Positions 7,865 to 17,697 of a stretch of 64,000 nt of DNA are shown in pieces; position 1 is the stretch's first letter; each line of letters begins with the position of its first letter. A program made the translations under genes and the position numbers. The notes beneath the pieces were generated by a model. It ran no database searches. It had not been told where the DNA came from and worked only from the letters and a program-made list of their open reading frames with translations. The stretch is from Pseudomonas sp. HMWF032 (GTDB lineage: Bacteria; Pseudomonadota; Gammaproteobacteria; Pseudomonadales; Pseudomonadaceae). The stretch lies in contig NZ_QAIG01000005.1 of assembly GCF_003060885.1 (NCBI RefSeq), positions 1-64,000 on the forward strand, written 5' to 3'.

Positions 7865-9205
7865 TCAGCCGCGCTGGTAGCGCAGCGGCAAGCCCTCGCA
7901 GTCGTCCTGCACCTGACCGTTGTGCCAGGCCAGTTGTCCGGAAACGATGGTGGTGCGCACGGCATGGCGGAAGGCGCGGCCCTGGAAGGGTGTCCAGCCG
8001 CAGTGGGCGAGCACCGGGTCGGCTTCGACCGGACGCGGTTCGCGCAGGCATTCGATTAGCGTTAGGTCGGCCCAGTAGCCTTCGCGCAGGTAGCCGCGCT
8101 GCTCGATGGCAAAACGCTGCGCCACGGCATGGCTGGTTTTCTCGACCAAGGTGGTCAGGGGCAGCAGGCCGTCGGCCACCAGTTCCAGCAGCGAGGGCAG
8201 GGCGTGTTGCACCAGTGGCAGGCCGGACGGGGCTTGCAGGTAGGGCCGCTGCTTTTCTTCCAGGGTGTGCGGGGCGTGGTCGGTGCCGATGATGTCCAAC
8301 CGGCCGCACAGCAGGGCCTGACGCAGGGCATCGCGGTCGGCTTGGGTTTTGATCGCCGGGTTGCATTTGATCAGGTGGCCGAGCGCCGCGTAGTCGCGGT
8401 CATCGAAGTACAGGTGGTGCGCGCAGACCTCGGCGGTGATCTGCTTGCCGGCCAGCGGGCCGGGTTGGAACAGGCTCAGTTCGCGGGCCGTGGTGATGTG
8501 CAGCACGTGCAACTGGGTATCAAAGCGCTGCGCCAGGCTGACGGCGAGGCTGGAGGATTGGTAGCAGGCCTCGGCATCGCGGATCAGCGGATGCTGCTCG
8601 GCGGGAATCTGCTCGCCGTACTGCGCCTGCCACTGCTGTTCGCGTTCGCGGATGCGCGGCGTGTGTTCGCAGTGGGTGAGGATGATGGTCGGGCAATCGC
8701 GGAACAGCCGTTCCAGCGAGTGCAGGTCATCCACCAGCATGTTGCCGGTGCTGGCCCCCATAAAGACCTTCACCGCTGCCACGCGATTGGGGTCGAGCGC
8801 GGCGACGATGTCGAGGTTCTCGTGGCTGACGCCAAAGTGGAAGCCGAAGTTGGTTTTCGAGCAGTTGGCGGCGCGCCGCTCTTTGGCTTCCAACGCCTCC
8901 AGGTTAAGGGTTGGCGGGTTGGTGTTGGGCATGTCCATGACGCTGGTGATGCCGCCGGCCACCGCCGCCCGTGATTCCGTGGCGAAGCTGCCCTTGTGCG
9001 GTGCACCGGGGTCACGAAAGTGCACCTGATCGTCGATCATCCCCGGCAGCAGAAATTGCCCGGCGGCGTCGATCTCAACCTTGGCATTCACGCCGGTCAG
9101 GCTGCTGGCGATGGTTTCGATGCGGCCGTGGCGCACCAGCAGGTCGGCCTCGTATTCGCGGCCTTCGCTGATCAGGCGTGCGTTGCGGATCAGCAGGTCA
9201 TTCAT
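7865..9205 (-). CDS. pyrC: Dihydroorotase paralogue (PyrC2 type)
   Basis: 446 residues of the amidohydrolase superfamily, converting carbamoyl-aspartate to dihydroorotate in pyrimidine synthesis. Kept metal-site residues are H62, K147 in VKVFMGAS (the carboxylated Lys), H179 and H182 in LTHCEH, a later His in VLHITTARE and the catalytic Asp in GTDHAPH. In the first ligand motif the usual HxH is QVH (Q60, H62), so one metal-ligand His is missing. This is a known feature of one PyrC subfamily. The ATG (9205) overlaps the yidD stop by 8 bp and has GGAG upstream. The position in the zinc island marks it as the low-zinc paralogue. Confidence 0.93.
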   Translation of the reverse strand: MNDLLIRNARLISEGREYEADLLVRHGRIETIASSLTGVNAKVEIDAAGQFLLPGMIDDQVHFRDPGAPHKGSFATESRAAVAGGITSVMDMPNTNPPTLNLEALEAKERRAANCSKTNFGFHFGVSHENLDIVAALDPNRVAAVKVFMGASTGNMLVDDLHSLERLFRDCPTIILTHCEHTPRIREREQQWQAQYGEQIPAEQHPLIRDAEACYQSSSLAVSLAQRFDTQLHVLHITTARELSLFQPGPLAGKQITAEVCAHHLYFDDRDYAALGHLIKCNPAIKTQADRDALRQALLCGRLDIIGTDHAPHTLEEKQRPYLQAPSGLPLVQHALPSLLELVADGLLPLTTLVEKTSHAVAQRFAIEQRGYLREGYWADLTLIECLREPRPVEADPVLAHCGWTPFQGRAFRHAVRTTIVSGQLAWHNGQVQDDCEGLPLRYQRG

Positions 9206-9443
9206 GGCGATGCTCCTCGTGACAGGGATGAGTGGGCGGCACCGGGTCGTAGCCGCCCGGATGCCAGGGGTGACAGCGCAACAAGCGGCGCAGGGCCAGC
9301 CAACTGCCGCGCAACGCGCCGTGGCGTTCCAGCGCTTCGACGGCGTAGTGCGAGCAACTGGGGTGGAAGCGACAGCGCGGCCCGAGCAACGGGCTGATCA
9401 GGTATTGATACAACCGCACCAGACCCAGCAGCAGGCGTTTCAT
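9198..9443 (-). CDS. yidD: YidD membrane-insertion factor paralogue
   Basis: 81 residues. It has the family signature [15 protein letters not shown], the following HG...G block, and [15 protein letters not shown]. YidD is a small amphipathic membrane-associated protein that assists YidC-dependent insertion. Its usual place is the rpmH-rnpA-yidD-yidC operon. This copy sits inside the zinc-starvation run, overlapping hisI (4 bp, ATGA) and pyrC (8 bp). The tail is unusually His-rich ([11 protein letters not shown]) and could bind metal. Whether it replaces or supplements the housekeeping copy cannot be said from this window. Confidence 0.85.
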   Translation of the reverse strand: MKRLLLGLVRLYQYLISPLLGPRCRFHPSCSHYAVEALERHGALRGSWLALRRLLRCHPWHPGGYDPVPPTHPCHEEHRHE

Positions 9444-9847
9444 TGCGGCACGCTGATCACGCTCACCCGTTTGTCGCGGATGGCGTTGTAAAAGCAGTTG
9501 GGTCGGCCGGTGTGGCAGGCCGGGCCCTGTTGCTCAACGAGCAGCAGCACGGCGTCGCCGTCACAGTCCAGCCGCGCCTCGACCAGCCGTTGCCGGTGGC
9601 CGCTGGTCTCGCCCTTGCGCCACAGTTGCTGGCGCGAGCGCGACCAGTAACAGACCTGGCCGCTGGCGAGGGTTTCTTCCAGCGCGGCGCGGTTCATCCA
9701 GGCCAGCATCAGCACCTCGCCGCTGTCGTGTTGCTGGGCGATGGCGGCGATCAGTCCGTCAGCATTCCAGGGGATGGCCTCCAGCACGGCGGCCAGCGGG
9801 CGGTTGTCGCCCAGCCCGGCCTGTTCCAGTTCAAGCCACAGGCTCAT
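9440..9847 (-). CDS. hisI: Phosphoribosyl-AMP cyclohydrolase paralogue
   Basis: 135 residues. The enzyme opens the purine ring of phosphoribosyl-AMP in histidine synthesis and normally needs zinc and magnesium. The family motif is intact: D94, D96 and D98 in the Mg loop, and C95, C111 and C118 of the zinc site (DCDGD, then [13 protein letters not shown]). So, unlike PyrC2 and DksA2 here, no ligand is lost. It overlaps the binding-protein gene upstream and yidD downstream by 4 bp each, implying translational coupling. It is not next to hisE or other his genes, as expected for the island paralogue. Confidence 0.9.
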   Translation of the reverse strand: MSLWLELEQAGLGDNRPLAAVLEAIPWNADGLIAAIAQQHDSGEVLMLAWMNRAALEETLASGQVCYWSRSRQQLWRKGETSGHRQRLVEARLDCDGDAVLLLVEQQGPACHTGRPNCFYNAIRDKRVSVISVPQ

Positions 9848-10716
9848 GGCTTGAGCGCGGCCAGCAGGGTGTCGAGGTTGTACTTGAACATACCCAGGTA
9901 GGTGCTGGCTGGCCCCTCGCTGGCCAGGGCGTCGGAGTACAGCGTTCCGCCGACTTTGGCCCCGGCCTCGCTGGCGATTTGCTCGATCAGGCGCGGGTCG
10001 CGGATGTTTTCGACAAACACGGCTTTTACCCCGTCAGCGCGAATCTGCCGGATCAGCGCAGCCACGTCGGCAGCGGACGGTTCATCAGCCGTGCTCAAGC
10101 CCTGCGGTGCGACAAATCTCAGGCCGTAGGCCTGACCCAGGTAGGCGAAGGCGTCATGGCTGGTGATGATCGTGCGCTGCGCGGGCGGCAGTTGGCCCAG
10201 GCCGGTTTTGGCCTCGGCCAGCAGGCTGCGGATTTGTGCCAGGTAGGCATCACGCCCGGCGCTGTAATGCGCGGCGTTGCCCGGGTCGGCCTGGATCAGC
10301 GCGTTGGCGATGTTCTGCACGTAGATTTCGGCATTGGCGAGGTTCTGCCAGGCGTGCGGATCGGCGACCTGCTGGCCGTCTTCATCAAGCATCAATGGCA
10401 GCACGCCGCTGCTGGCATCTAGGCGTGTGCCGGGTGCTTCGCTGCTGTCGATCAAGCGCGCCAGCCAGGGTTCAAAGCCCAGGCCGTTGGCGATGATCAG
10501 GTCGGCGGCGAATACGGCCTTGGCATCCTCAGCGCTGGGTTGGTAGACATGCGCGTCAGCATCCGCACCCACCAGATTGCGAACTTCGAGCTTATCTCCG
10601 GCAATTTGCTGGGTAATGTCGGCCAAAATGCTGAAGCTGGTGACAACCTTGAGCTTCTCTTCCGCGTGCGTGAACAGGGCAGCACTTAAGGTCAGCAGGG
10701 CAATCAGGATGCGCAT
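9844..10716 (-). CDS. Zn/Mn ABC transporter periplasmic binding protein (cluster A-I)
   Basis: 290 residues with a signal peptide (about 1-18). Metal ligands of the TroA/PsaA fold are visible: His in DAHVYQPS, His in DPHAW, Glu in FVENIRD and Asp in LYSDAL. This is the H-H-E-D set seen in several Mn- or Zn-binding members. It lacks the long His-rich loop of classical ZnuA, so it is probably not the main ZnuA of the cell. It lies between the permease and hisI in the zinc-island operon, which favours zinc as substrate. Manganese remains possible. Confidence 0.88.
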   Translation of the reverse strand: MRILIALLTLSAALFTHAEEKLKVVTSFSILADITQQIAGDKLEVRNLVGADADAHVYQPSAEDAKAVFAADLIIANGLGFEPWLARLIDSSEAPGTRLDASSGVLPLMLDEDGQQVADPHAWQNLANAEIYVQNIANALIQADPGNAAHYSAGRDAYLAQIRSLLAEAKTGLGQLPPAQRTIITSHDAFAYLGQAYGLRFVAPQGLSTADEPSAADVAALIRQIRADGVKAVFVENIRDPRLIEQIASEAGAKVGGTLYSDALASEGPASTYLGMFKYNLDTLLAALKP

Positions 10717-10725
10717 AGGGATTCC

Positions 10726-11592
10726 TCAATAAGCGGGCGATAAGCGGGGTTGGCGGCGCAGCAGGCCATTTAGCGGGCCAAATACGACGGAGCCGATGTA
10801 AGCCAGCCCGGCGAGTAGGACGATGCACGGGCCGCTGGGCAGGTTGGCGTAGTAGGAGAGCAGCAGGCCGAGCCAGACGCAGATTGCGCCGGTTAGTGCG
10901 GCGAGCAGCAACATGCGCGGCAGGCGGCGGCTCCAGAAACGTGCGGCGGCAGCCGGTAACATCATCAAACCGACGACCATCAGCGCGCCGATGGCCTGAA
11001 AACCGACCATTAAATTGAGCACCACCAAGCCCAGAAACAGCCCGTAAGCCAGCGGCCCGAAGCGGCTGACGCCGCCGAGAAACAGCGGGTCGAGGCTGTC
11101 CATCAGCAGCCAACGGTATATCAGGGCGAGCAGCAACAAGCTGCCGATGGACACCAGTAGCATGCCGTTCAGGGTGGGCGGATCCACGGCCAGCACCGAG
11201 CCGAACAGCAGGTGCAGCAGGTCGAGCTTGTTCCCGGCCAGGCCCAGCAGCAACACGCCGCTGGCCAGCGAAATCGGGTAAATGGCGGCCAGGCTGGCGT
11301 CTTCACGCAGGCCGGTACGCCGCGTCACCCAAGCGGCGATTCCGGCCATGCCAAGGCCGGCGACCAGCCCGCCAAGCGTCAAGGCCGGCAGGCTCAGGCC
11401 GAACAGCCAGAAGCCCAGCGCCGCGCCGGGCAAGATGCCGTGGGCAATCGCATCGCCCATCAGGCTCAAGCGCCGCAACACCAGAAACACCCCCAGTGGC
11501 GCGGCACTGATCGCCAGCGCCACGCCGCCCAGCAACGCGCGGCGCATAAAGGCGAATTCGATAAAGGGCGTCCACAGCAGTTCCAGACTCAC
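10726..11592 (-). CDS. Zn/Mn ABC transporter permease (ZnuB/MntB family)
   Basis: 288 residues with about eight hydrophobic helices, typical of the ABC-3 permease family. The start is GTG 11592, overlapping the ATPase stop as GTGA, so the two are probably translationally coupled. The binding-protein gene follows 9 bp after its stop. It forms the channel for the metal delivered by the upstream-lying binding protein domain partner at 9844-10716. Confidence 0.9.
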   Translation of the reverse strand: MSLELLWTPFIEFAFMRRALLGGVALAISAAPLGVFLVLRRLSLMGDAIAHGILPGAALGFWLFGLSLPALTLGGLVAGLGMAGIAAWVTRRTGLREDASLAAIYPISLASGVLLLGLAGNKLDLLHLLFGSVLAVDPPTLNGMLLVSIGSLLLLALIYRWLLMDSLDPLFLGGVSRFGPLAYGLFLGLVVLNLMVGFQAIGALMVVGLMMLPAAAARFWSRRLPRMLLLAALTGAICVWLGLLLSYYANLPSGPCIVLLAGLAYIGSVVFGPLNGLLRRQPRLSPAY

Positions 11593-12260
11593 GCCACATG
11601 CTCCAGTGGCGAGCGTTGGCCCATCAGCTCGCGAATCGGCGCGAAGATGCAGCCGCTGCGCGACACCAGCAGGGCGTTGTCCAAGTGTTGGCTCATATGG
11701 CTCAGGGAATGGCTTACGACCATTTGTGTGCGGCCCTCTGCCTGCCAGCGGGCGATGTGCTGCCAGAGCAGGGCCAGGCCGTGTTCATCCAGCGCGGCTT
11801 CTGGCTCGTCGAGCAACAGCACCTGCGCCTCGGTCAGGCTCAGGCGGGCGAGCAGGGCGCGCTGCAATTCACCGCCGGACAATGCGTGCAGGCTGTGTTG
11901 GTGCAGCTCGCTCAGGCCCCAGTCGGCCAAAGCTTGCTCCAACCGCGCCTGACGGTGCGGACGGCTCAGGCGGCTGCGCCACAACCCAGCGCTGACCAGC
12001 TCCTGCAGGGTGATCGGGAATTGCCGGTCTAGTGCCTGCTGCTGCATCAGATAGGCCACGCCACCCAGGCGCGGCACGGCCAGTTCGACCTGACCGCGCA
12101 AGGGCTGAACGATGCCGGCGATGACCTTGAGCAGGCTGCTTTTGCCACAGCCATTGCTGCCGATCACCCCGGTCAGGCTGGCACGGGCCAGGTGCAGATT
12201 AAGCGGCGGGGTCAGCGGCTGGCCGGCAGGGCCCCATTGCAGGTTGTGGCAGTGGATCAT
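11589..12260 (-). CDS. Zn/Mn ABC transporter ATPase (ZnuC-like)
   Basis: 223 residues from ATG 12260, chosen because it overlaps the folE2 stop as ATGA and starts the conserved MIHCHNLQWG segment. Walker A is GSNGCGKSS, the signature is LSGGELQRALLA, and Walker B is VLLLDEPEAALD; the switch His follows in VSHSLSH. It powers the adjacent permease. A longer in-frame reading to 12332 exists but lies inside folE2 and has no homology-like content. Confidence 0.9.
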   Translation of the reverse strand: MIHCHNLQWGPAGQPLTPPLNLHLARASLTGVIGSNGCGKSSLLKVIAGIVQPLRGQVELAVPRLGGVAYLMQQQALDRQFPITLQELVSAGLWRSRLSRPHRQARLEQALADWGLSELHQHSLHALSGGELQRALLARLSLTEAQVLLLDEPEAALDEHGLALLWQHIARWQAEGRTQMVVSHSLSHMSQHLDNALLVSRSGCIFAPIRELMGQRSPLEHVA

Positions 12261-13153
12261 GCCGGGCTCCAGTTCCAGCTGCAGACGGCAACCGCATCGT
12301 GGGCGTGCAGGCTTTCCGCGTGTACCACGCACAAGTGAAAGGCGCTGAAGGCCGGTTGTTCGCGCAGGGCGCTGTGCAGGCGGCGGGCAGCGTCTTCGCA
12401 GAACATCAGGTTTTGTCCGTTGGCCAGGGCAAAGGCCTGCTCATCGGCGCGCTTTACCGCCGTCTGTACGGCGGTGCCGAGGGCCTGTTCGGCGGCGTCG
12501 ATCAGCTCAACGAGCGGCAACGCTGTACTGTCGGCGTGCAAGCGCACCTGCAAGGTGGCGTAGCTGCGCTGGCTGTGTGGCGTGGCGACGATGCCGTGAG
12601 GCGAACCGAGCCATGCCAGCACTTGTTCATGGCTGAGCGGCTGGTTGGCGAAGTCGTGAGCGAACTGCTGCTGAATCAACTGGCGGGCCAGCGCGGCTGA
12701 GCAGGGGCAGGTCGAGGAATAGGCCACCTGCACCTGTAGTTCCACGTGAAACCCCCATGAATCCTGGCGTGCACGCACTTCGAAGGGGTAGGACTTCCAT
12801 CCGGACAATGGGCTGACCAGCGCCGGACGACTCAATAAGGCGTCGCCGTTGAGGGTCACGCTGGCTTCTTGCGACAGGCCTTCGTGGCTGTGCAAAAAAT
12901 TGTTGAGCAACTGTTGCAGCACGGCCGGGGTCAGGGGTTGCGCTTCCAACGCATGCAGCGCCAGGTACAGCCGCGACATATGAATGCCACGGGCGCTGGC
13001 GTCATCCAGGCTGACGCCAGCGTTGGCGCGGGCATTGATGCGCTGGTCGGCCAGCAACACAGGCAGGGCAATGTCGCCCATGCCCACCCAGTCCAGGCGC
13101 TGTGCATGGTGGCTGGCCTGGCTGGCGATGTCCGGCAGGGTGAGTGCATTCAT
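12257..13153 (-). CDS. folE2: GTP cyclohydrolase IB (zinc-independent type)
   Basis: 298 residues. It makes dihydroneopterin triphosphate from GTP for folate, and can work with metals other than zinc, unlike FolE. The active-site Cys block STCPCSAALARQLI (C149, C151) and the TPHSQRSYATLQV segment are typical. It is the first gene leftward of the Zur-type box, whose centre is about 40 bp from its start. The leader between box and ATG shows only a weak ribosome site. Its stop overlaps the ABC ATPase start. Confidence 0.95.
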   Translation of the reverse strand: MNALTLPDIASQASHHAQRLDWVGMGDIALPVLLADQRINARANAGVSLDDASARGIHMSRLYLALHALEAQPLTPAVLQQLLNNFLHSHEGLSQEASVTLNGDALLSRPALVSPLSGWKSYPFEVRARQDSWGFHVELQVQVAYSSTCPCSAALARQLIQQQFAHDFANQPLSHEQVLAWLGSPHGIVATPHSQRSYATLQVRLHADSTALPLVELIDAAEQALGTAVQTAVKRADEQAFALANGQNLMFCEDAARRLHSALREQPAFSAFHLCVVHAESLHAHDAVAVCSWNWSPA

Positions 13154-13184
13154 CTGAAAATCCGAGGTGGCGGCGGGTAGAAAA

Positions 13185-13199
13185 TGTTATGTTATAACA
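13185..13199. promoter_or_regulatory. Zur-type operator between folE2 and dksA2
   Basis: TGTTAT-GTT-ATAACA is a perfect 6-3-6 palindrome in an AT-rich patch of otherwise GC-rich DNA. It matches the gammaproteobacterial Zur consensus (GTTAT...ATAAC). It lies 31 bp from the dksA2 ATG and 31 bp from the folE2 ATG, so one site could repress both divergent transcripts. Zur binding is inferred from the sequence and from the gene set. Confidence 0.88.
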
Positions 13200-13229
13200 A
13201 TTGAAACTGCATACCAGTGAATTCGCATC

Positions 13230-13652
13230 ATGAGCACGACCCTGATTAGCCAAGAACAACTGCTGGCCCAGCCGGCCGATGACTACATGAACGACGCGCA
13301 GCAGCGGTTCTTCCGCGCATTGCTGTTGCAGCAGCGCAGCGAGTTGCAGGCACGGATTGCCGACGAATTTGAAGGGTTACGCGAGCGGGAAACCAGCAGC
13401 GATCCGGCCGATATCGGCAGCGCCGAGGAGCAGCGGCAATGGCAACTGCGCCTGCTGGAGCGCGAAAAAAAGCTGCTCGACAAAATCGACGAGGCCCTCG
13501 ACCGCCTGGCACGTGGCGAGTACGGCTGGTGCCGGGAAACCGGCGAGCCCATCGGCCTTAAACGCCTGTTGCTGCGCCCCACCGCCAGCCTGTGCATCGA
13601 AGCCAAAGAGCGCGAAGAACAGCGCGAAAAACACCAGCGTGACCGTGACTGA
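13230..13652 (+). CDS. dksA2: DksA2, zinc-independent DksA paralogue
   Basis: 140 residues: N-terminal part, long coiled coil (about 30-95) carrying the acidic tip (DPADIG), and a globular end. The zinc-finger positions are C101, T104, C122 and A125 instead of four Cys, as in known zinc-free DksA2 proteins that replace DksA when zinc is scarce. It acts in the secondary channel of RNA polymerase with ppGpp. It is first in the rightward zinc-island transcript and is followed within 15 bp by the COG0523 gene. Confidence 0.95.
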   Translation: MSTTLISQEQLLAQPADDYMNDAQQRFFRALLLQQRSELQARIADEFEGLRERETSSDPADIGSAEEQRQWQLRLLEREKKLLDKIDEALDRLARGEYGWCRETGEPIGLKRLLLRPTASLCIEAKEREEQREKHQRDRD

Positions 13653-13667
13653 ATGAGGACGACACCC

Positions 13668-14875
<1,208 letters not shown>

Positions 14876-14876
<1 letters not shown>

Positions 14877-15520
14877 TGCTTGCGCCGGTTTTGCGTCAAC
14901 CTGTGCAGCAGATCGCCAGCGAGCAGATTGATGTGTTTGGCGAGGTGCTGCGTGATCACATCAACCTGGCGCTTTGGCAACGTCAGTTGCCCGCGCAGAT
15001 CAGCGATTTCGCCAACGCCCTGTTGGCTCAGGGCGAGCCGTTGGGGCAATCCATCGTGCTGGAGTTGGCCAGCCCGGAGAGCGAGCCCAACCTGAGCGGC
15101 CTGGTCGATACCTACAGCGATCTGCCGGGGCAGGCGGCCTTTTTGCAGGACGTCAGCTGGCTGGTCAGCGCCTTTGCCTGCCTGTTCGACGCCAAACGCA
15201 TCGGCCTGCGCCTGCGTATTCTCGACAAGGCCATGTGCCCGCGTTTTCACGTTGATCACGTGCCGGTGCGGCTGATTACCAGCTACGCCGGGGTCGGCAG
15301 CGAGTGGCTGGAGGAAGGCGTGATGGCGCGCCGCCGCTTGGGCGAACCCGCCGCTGAGCCCAGCGATCCGGCCCTGATCCAGCGCGCTGAGACCGGGCAT
15401 GTGCTGTTGGCCAAGGGCGAGAAATGGATCGGCAACGAGGGTGGCGGGTTGATTCACCGCTCGCCGCAACCGCCTGCCGGTGAGCGGCGCTTACTGCTGA
15501 CCCTGGATTGGCTGGCCTGA
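14876..15520 (+). CDS. DUF1826 protein of the zinc island
   Basis: 214 residues from ATG 14876, which overlaps the COG0523 stop (TGATG). Middle region: CPRFHVDHVPVRLITSY, with an HxD triad look. Near the C-terminus is GLIHRSPQ followed by ERRLLLTLDW. This His-x-Asp, distal His, Arg order is that of 2-oxoglutarate/Fe(II) oxygenases; that reading is my inference. The family regularly accompanies zinc-linked COG0523 genes, so it could be a client or helper of the GTPase. Function not established. Confidence 0.85.
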
Positions 15521-15572
15521 ATATCGGCAAAAAAATAGGCTGCGGTTAAAGCAGCCCGAAGCACCAGAAAAA

Positions 15573-15596
15573 CCTGCCGGCGCGTGATTCGGCAGG
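15573..15596. terminator. Hairpin after the DUF1826 gene
   Basis: CCTGCCG (15573-15579) pairs with CGGCAGG (15590-15596) over a 10-base loop, 53 bp past the stop. An A-rich stretch precedes it but there is no T tract after it, so it is only a possible terminator. Confidence 0.4.
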
Positions 15597-15700
15597 AGGG
15601 GTGAGGTACCCACAGCCACTAGAACACAGGCCGGGTTACGCCTTGATGACGGTGCTTGTCAGGCATGGCTGTCGAGACACGCATCATGTCTCGCTTGCCG

Positions 15701-15719
15701 TGGGGGCTTTAGCCGCGAC
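15701..15719. repeat. Half copy of the GGGGCTTTAGCCGCGAC repeat arm
   Basis: TGGGGGCTTTAGCCGCGAC matches the right arm (inverted) of the element at 31-177. No partner arm was found within 200 bp. Confidence 0.45.
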
Positions 15720-15749
15720 GGTTTGGCTTAACCGGGGTTTGACAGCCGT

Positions 15750-16103
15750 CTAGTAGGCCATCCACACGCCTTTGCTCTGCTTCTCGCAGAACGGCTTGAG
15801 GTAAGCCGTATCGCTGGCAATGCCGTAATAGTGCACATCCTGCTTATACGGTGTGCCGCCGACAGTGGCGTTGCGGCACACGCCAAAGGCGCCGGTGGGG
15901 CATTGCTCGACAAACTCCACCTCGACCTTCTGCCCCTGCAACTGCGGTTGGCAGAAACCGGTGCGGAACAGGGTGGGCGGGATGCTGCGGTTCTGCTGGC
16001 ACACCTTCACATCCAGACGCTCGGCCTGACTGTGCACCACGCAGGCTTCACCCCAGGCCAGGCCGGACACCAGATACAAGCCAAGCAGTAGAGCGACACG
16101 CAT
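15750..16103 (-). CDS. Secreted Cys-containing hypothetical protein
   Basis: 117 residues from ATG 16103 (an in-frame extension to 16190 has no signal-like start). A signal peptide (about 1-20, ending in a GLAWG-like site) precedes a mature domain with six Cys, likely three disulfides: EACVVH, KVCQQN, GFCQPQ, EQCPTG, GVCRNA, PFCEKQ. Similar short proteins occur in other Pseudomonas, sometimes under misleading enzyme names. I do not recognise a function. It is monocistronic and divergent from the second COG0523 gene. Confidence 0.7.
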   Translation of the reverse strand: MRVALLLGLYLVSGLAWGEACVVHSQAERLDVKVCQQNRSIPPTLFRTGFCQPQLQGQKVEVEFVEQCPTGAFGVCRNATVGGTPYKQDVHYYGIASDTAYLKPFCEKQSKGVWMAY

Positions 16104-16268
16104 CGTTAAAAGCCTCGATAAACGGACAATGACCAAAAACAGGCGAACCTTGCAGGAGCAGGTTGATGGCATGTCAAAAATGGGCTGCAAACTCTAGCAC
16201 GCAGCTTTTATTCAGTCTGCGCCATGCTCGGGGTTCTCTCCTGGCAGGCAAACCCGCACCATAGGCCC

Positions 16269-17306
16269 ATGCTGAAGAATATCCCCACCCATGTGATTGC
16301 CGGGCCGCTCGGTGCCGGTAAAACCAGCCTGATCCGTCATCTGCTGGCGCAGCGCCCGGCTGATGAACGCTGGGCCGTACTGATCAACGAGTTTGGCCTG
16401 ATCGGTCTGGACGCCGCCTTGTTAACCACCGATGACGACGGCATCGCCTTGGGTGAAGTGGCGGGCGGCTGTTTGTGTTGCGTCAACGGCGTGCCGTTTC
16501 AGGTCGGCCTCAGTCGCCTGCTGCGTCAGGCCAAACCGCATCGCCTGCTGATCGAACCGTCCGGCCTCGGTCATCCGCTGCAATTGCTGCAACAACTGCA
16601 GGCTGCGCCCTGGGCGGGTGTGTTGGCGGTGCAGGAGCCGTTACTGGTGCTGGATGCTCAGGCCCTTGCTGCGGGTGAAGCGCTGCCCGATAGCCAGCAG
16701 GCGACGCTTGGTCGCGCCGGTTTGTTACTGCTGAACAAGGCCGAAGGGCTGGATGAAGCAACCAAGGCGCGCATTCAGGTGCAACTGGGCGAAAGACCGC
16801 TGTATTGGACAGAACAGGGCGCGCTGCCGCTGGCACAGTTGCCTGGTTTTGCCGCGCAGGCCACTGACGGCGACAGTGTACTGAGCCTGCCCAACGCTGC
16901 TGCGCCGTTACCCCATCTGTGGCGCAGCGTGAGTGAGCCAATCTGCCAGGTTCAGCAACAGGCCGAAGGCTGGAGCATTGGCTGGCGCTGGCACCCCAGC
17001 CAGCACTTTGCGCCGGTGCAGGTGCAGCAATGGCTGAACAGCCTGCCCTGGCGGCGCGCCAAGCTGGTGCTGCACGGCCGCGAGGGCTGGCAGTCCGCCA
17101 ATGCCCTCAACGGCCAGCCACTGCAGTGGCAACCCAGCGAATGGCGCAAGGACTCGCGGCTGGAGCTGATCTTCAGCGACGCGCAGGACGTGCCCGCCTT
17201 GCAGGCTGGGCTGGCTGCCTGTGTATTAGCGCCAGAGCATTTCGGCCAGGCTGCCGAACAGCAGAATCAGCACGGCCAGGGCACTGATACGCAAAGCCAG
17301 GGGTGA
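16269..17306 (+). CDS. Second COG0523 (CobW-family) GTPase
   Basis: 345 residues from ATG 16269. Walker A is GPLGAGKTS (12-20), the CxCC motif is C68-C71 in GGCLCC, and the Walker B region is LLIEPSGLGHP. The specificity motif reads NKAEG, so the usual NKxD Asp is Glu. The C-terminal CobW domain is shorter than in the 13668 copy. No Zur-like box is visible in its promoter region. The last 27 codons (Gln/Ser-rich) overlap the 3' end of the convergent gene at 17226-17585 by 81 bp and may be a recent read-through extension. Confidence 0.88.
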   Translation: MLKNIPTHVIAGPLGAGKTSLIRHLLAQRPADERWAVLINEFGLIGLDAALLTTDDDGIALGEVAGGCLCCVNGVPFQVGLSRLLRQAKPHRLLIEPSGLGHPLQLLQQLQAAPWAGVLAVQEPLLVLDAQALAAGEALPDSQQATLGRAGLLLLNKAEGLDEATKARIQVQLGERPLYWTEQGALPLAQLPGFAAQATDGDSVLSLPNAAAPLPHLWRSVSEPICQVQQQAEGWSIGWRWHPSQHFAPVQVQQWLNSLPWRRAKLVLHGREGWQSANALNGQPLQWQPSEWRKDSRLELIFSDAQDVPALQAGLAACVLAPEHFGQAAEQQNQHGQGTDTQSQG

Positions 17307-17585
17307 GGTGAGCCACTGCAGCACCTGCTGTTTGGGGGCTTCGCGCAGTGCTTGCCACTCGGGCTTGAATACCGGGTCGATGCGCAGGGCAAATAGCCTG
17401 TCGCGGTACAGCAGGTGCCGAGCCCTGCTCATCTGACTGTAAAGCGGCAGACGAATAGCAAAGTGCTGTTCGTTGTCAGCGGCGCGTCCCATAGCCAGTA
17501 CATGGCAGTCGATGCCGGCGCTGCTGAGTTGTGCTTGCAGGTGCTCGATAAAGCCTGCGTGGCTGGATTCCAGTAAAACAAACAC
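17226..17585 (-). CDS. Small tail-anchored-like membrane protein
   Basis: 119 residues from GTG 17585, preceded by GGGAGG. The N-terminal half (FVLLESSHAGFIEHLQAQL, then GIDCHVLAMG) looks like a small alpha/beta domain of the putative-signal-transducing kind. The C-terminus carries one strong hydrophobic helix (about 95-115) before MLWR. The family is not certain. It is convergent with, and overlaps by 81 bp, the COG0523 gene. Confidence 0.7.
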   Translation of the reverse strand: MFVLLESSHAGFIEHLQAQLSSAGIDCHVLAMGRAADNEQHFAIRLPLYSQMSRARHLLYRDRLFALRIDPVFKPEWQALREAPKQQVLQWLTSPLALRISALAVLILLFGSLAEMLWR

Positions 17586-17697
17586 CCTGACGTCCTCCCT
17601 GATAGTTCTGCGGCCAGCATGCCGGAGTCAGATAGGACTGACGAGTCCTATGGCGATGCGGATAACGCCCATCAACAAGATCATGCAAGGCATGCCC

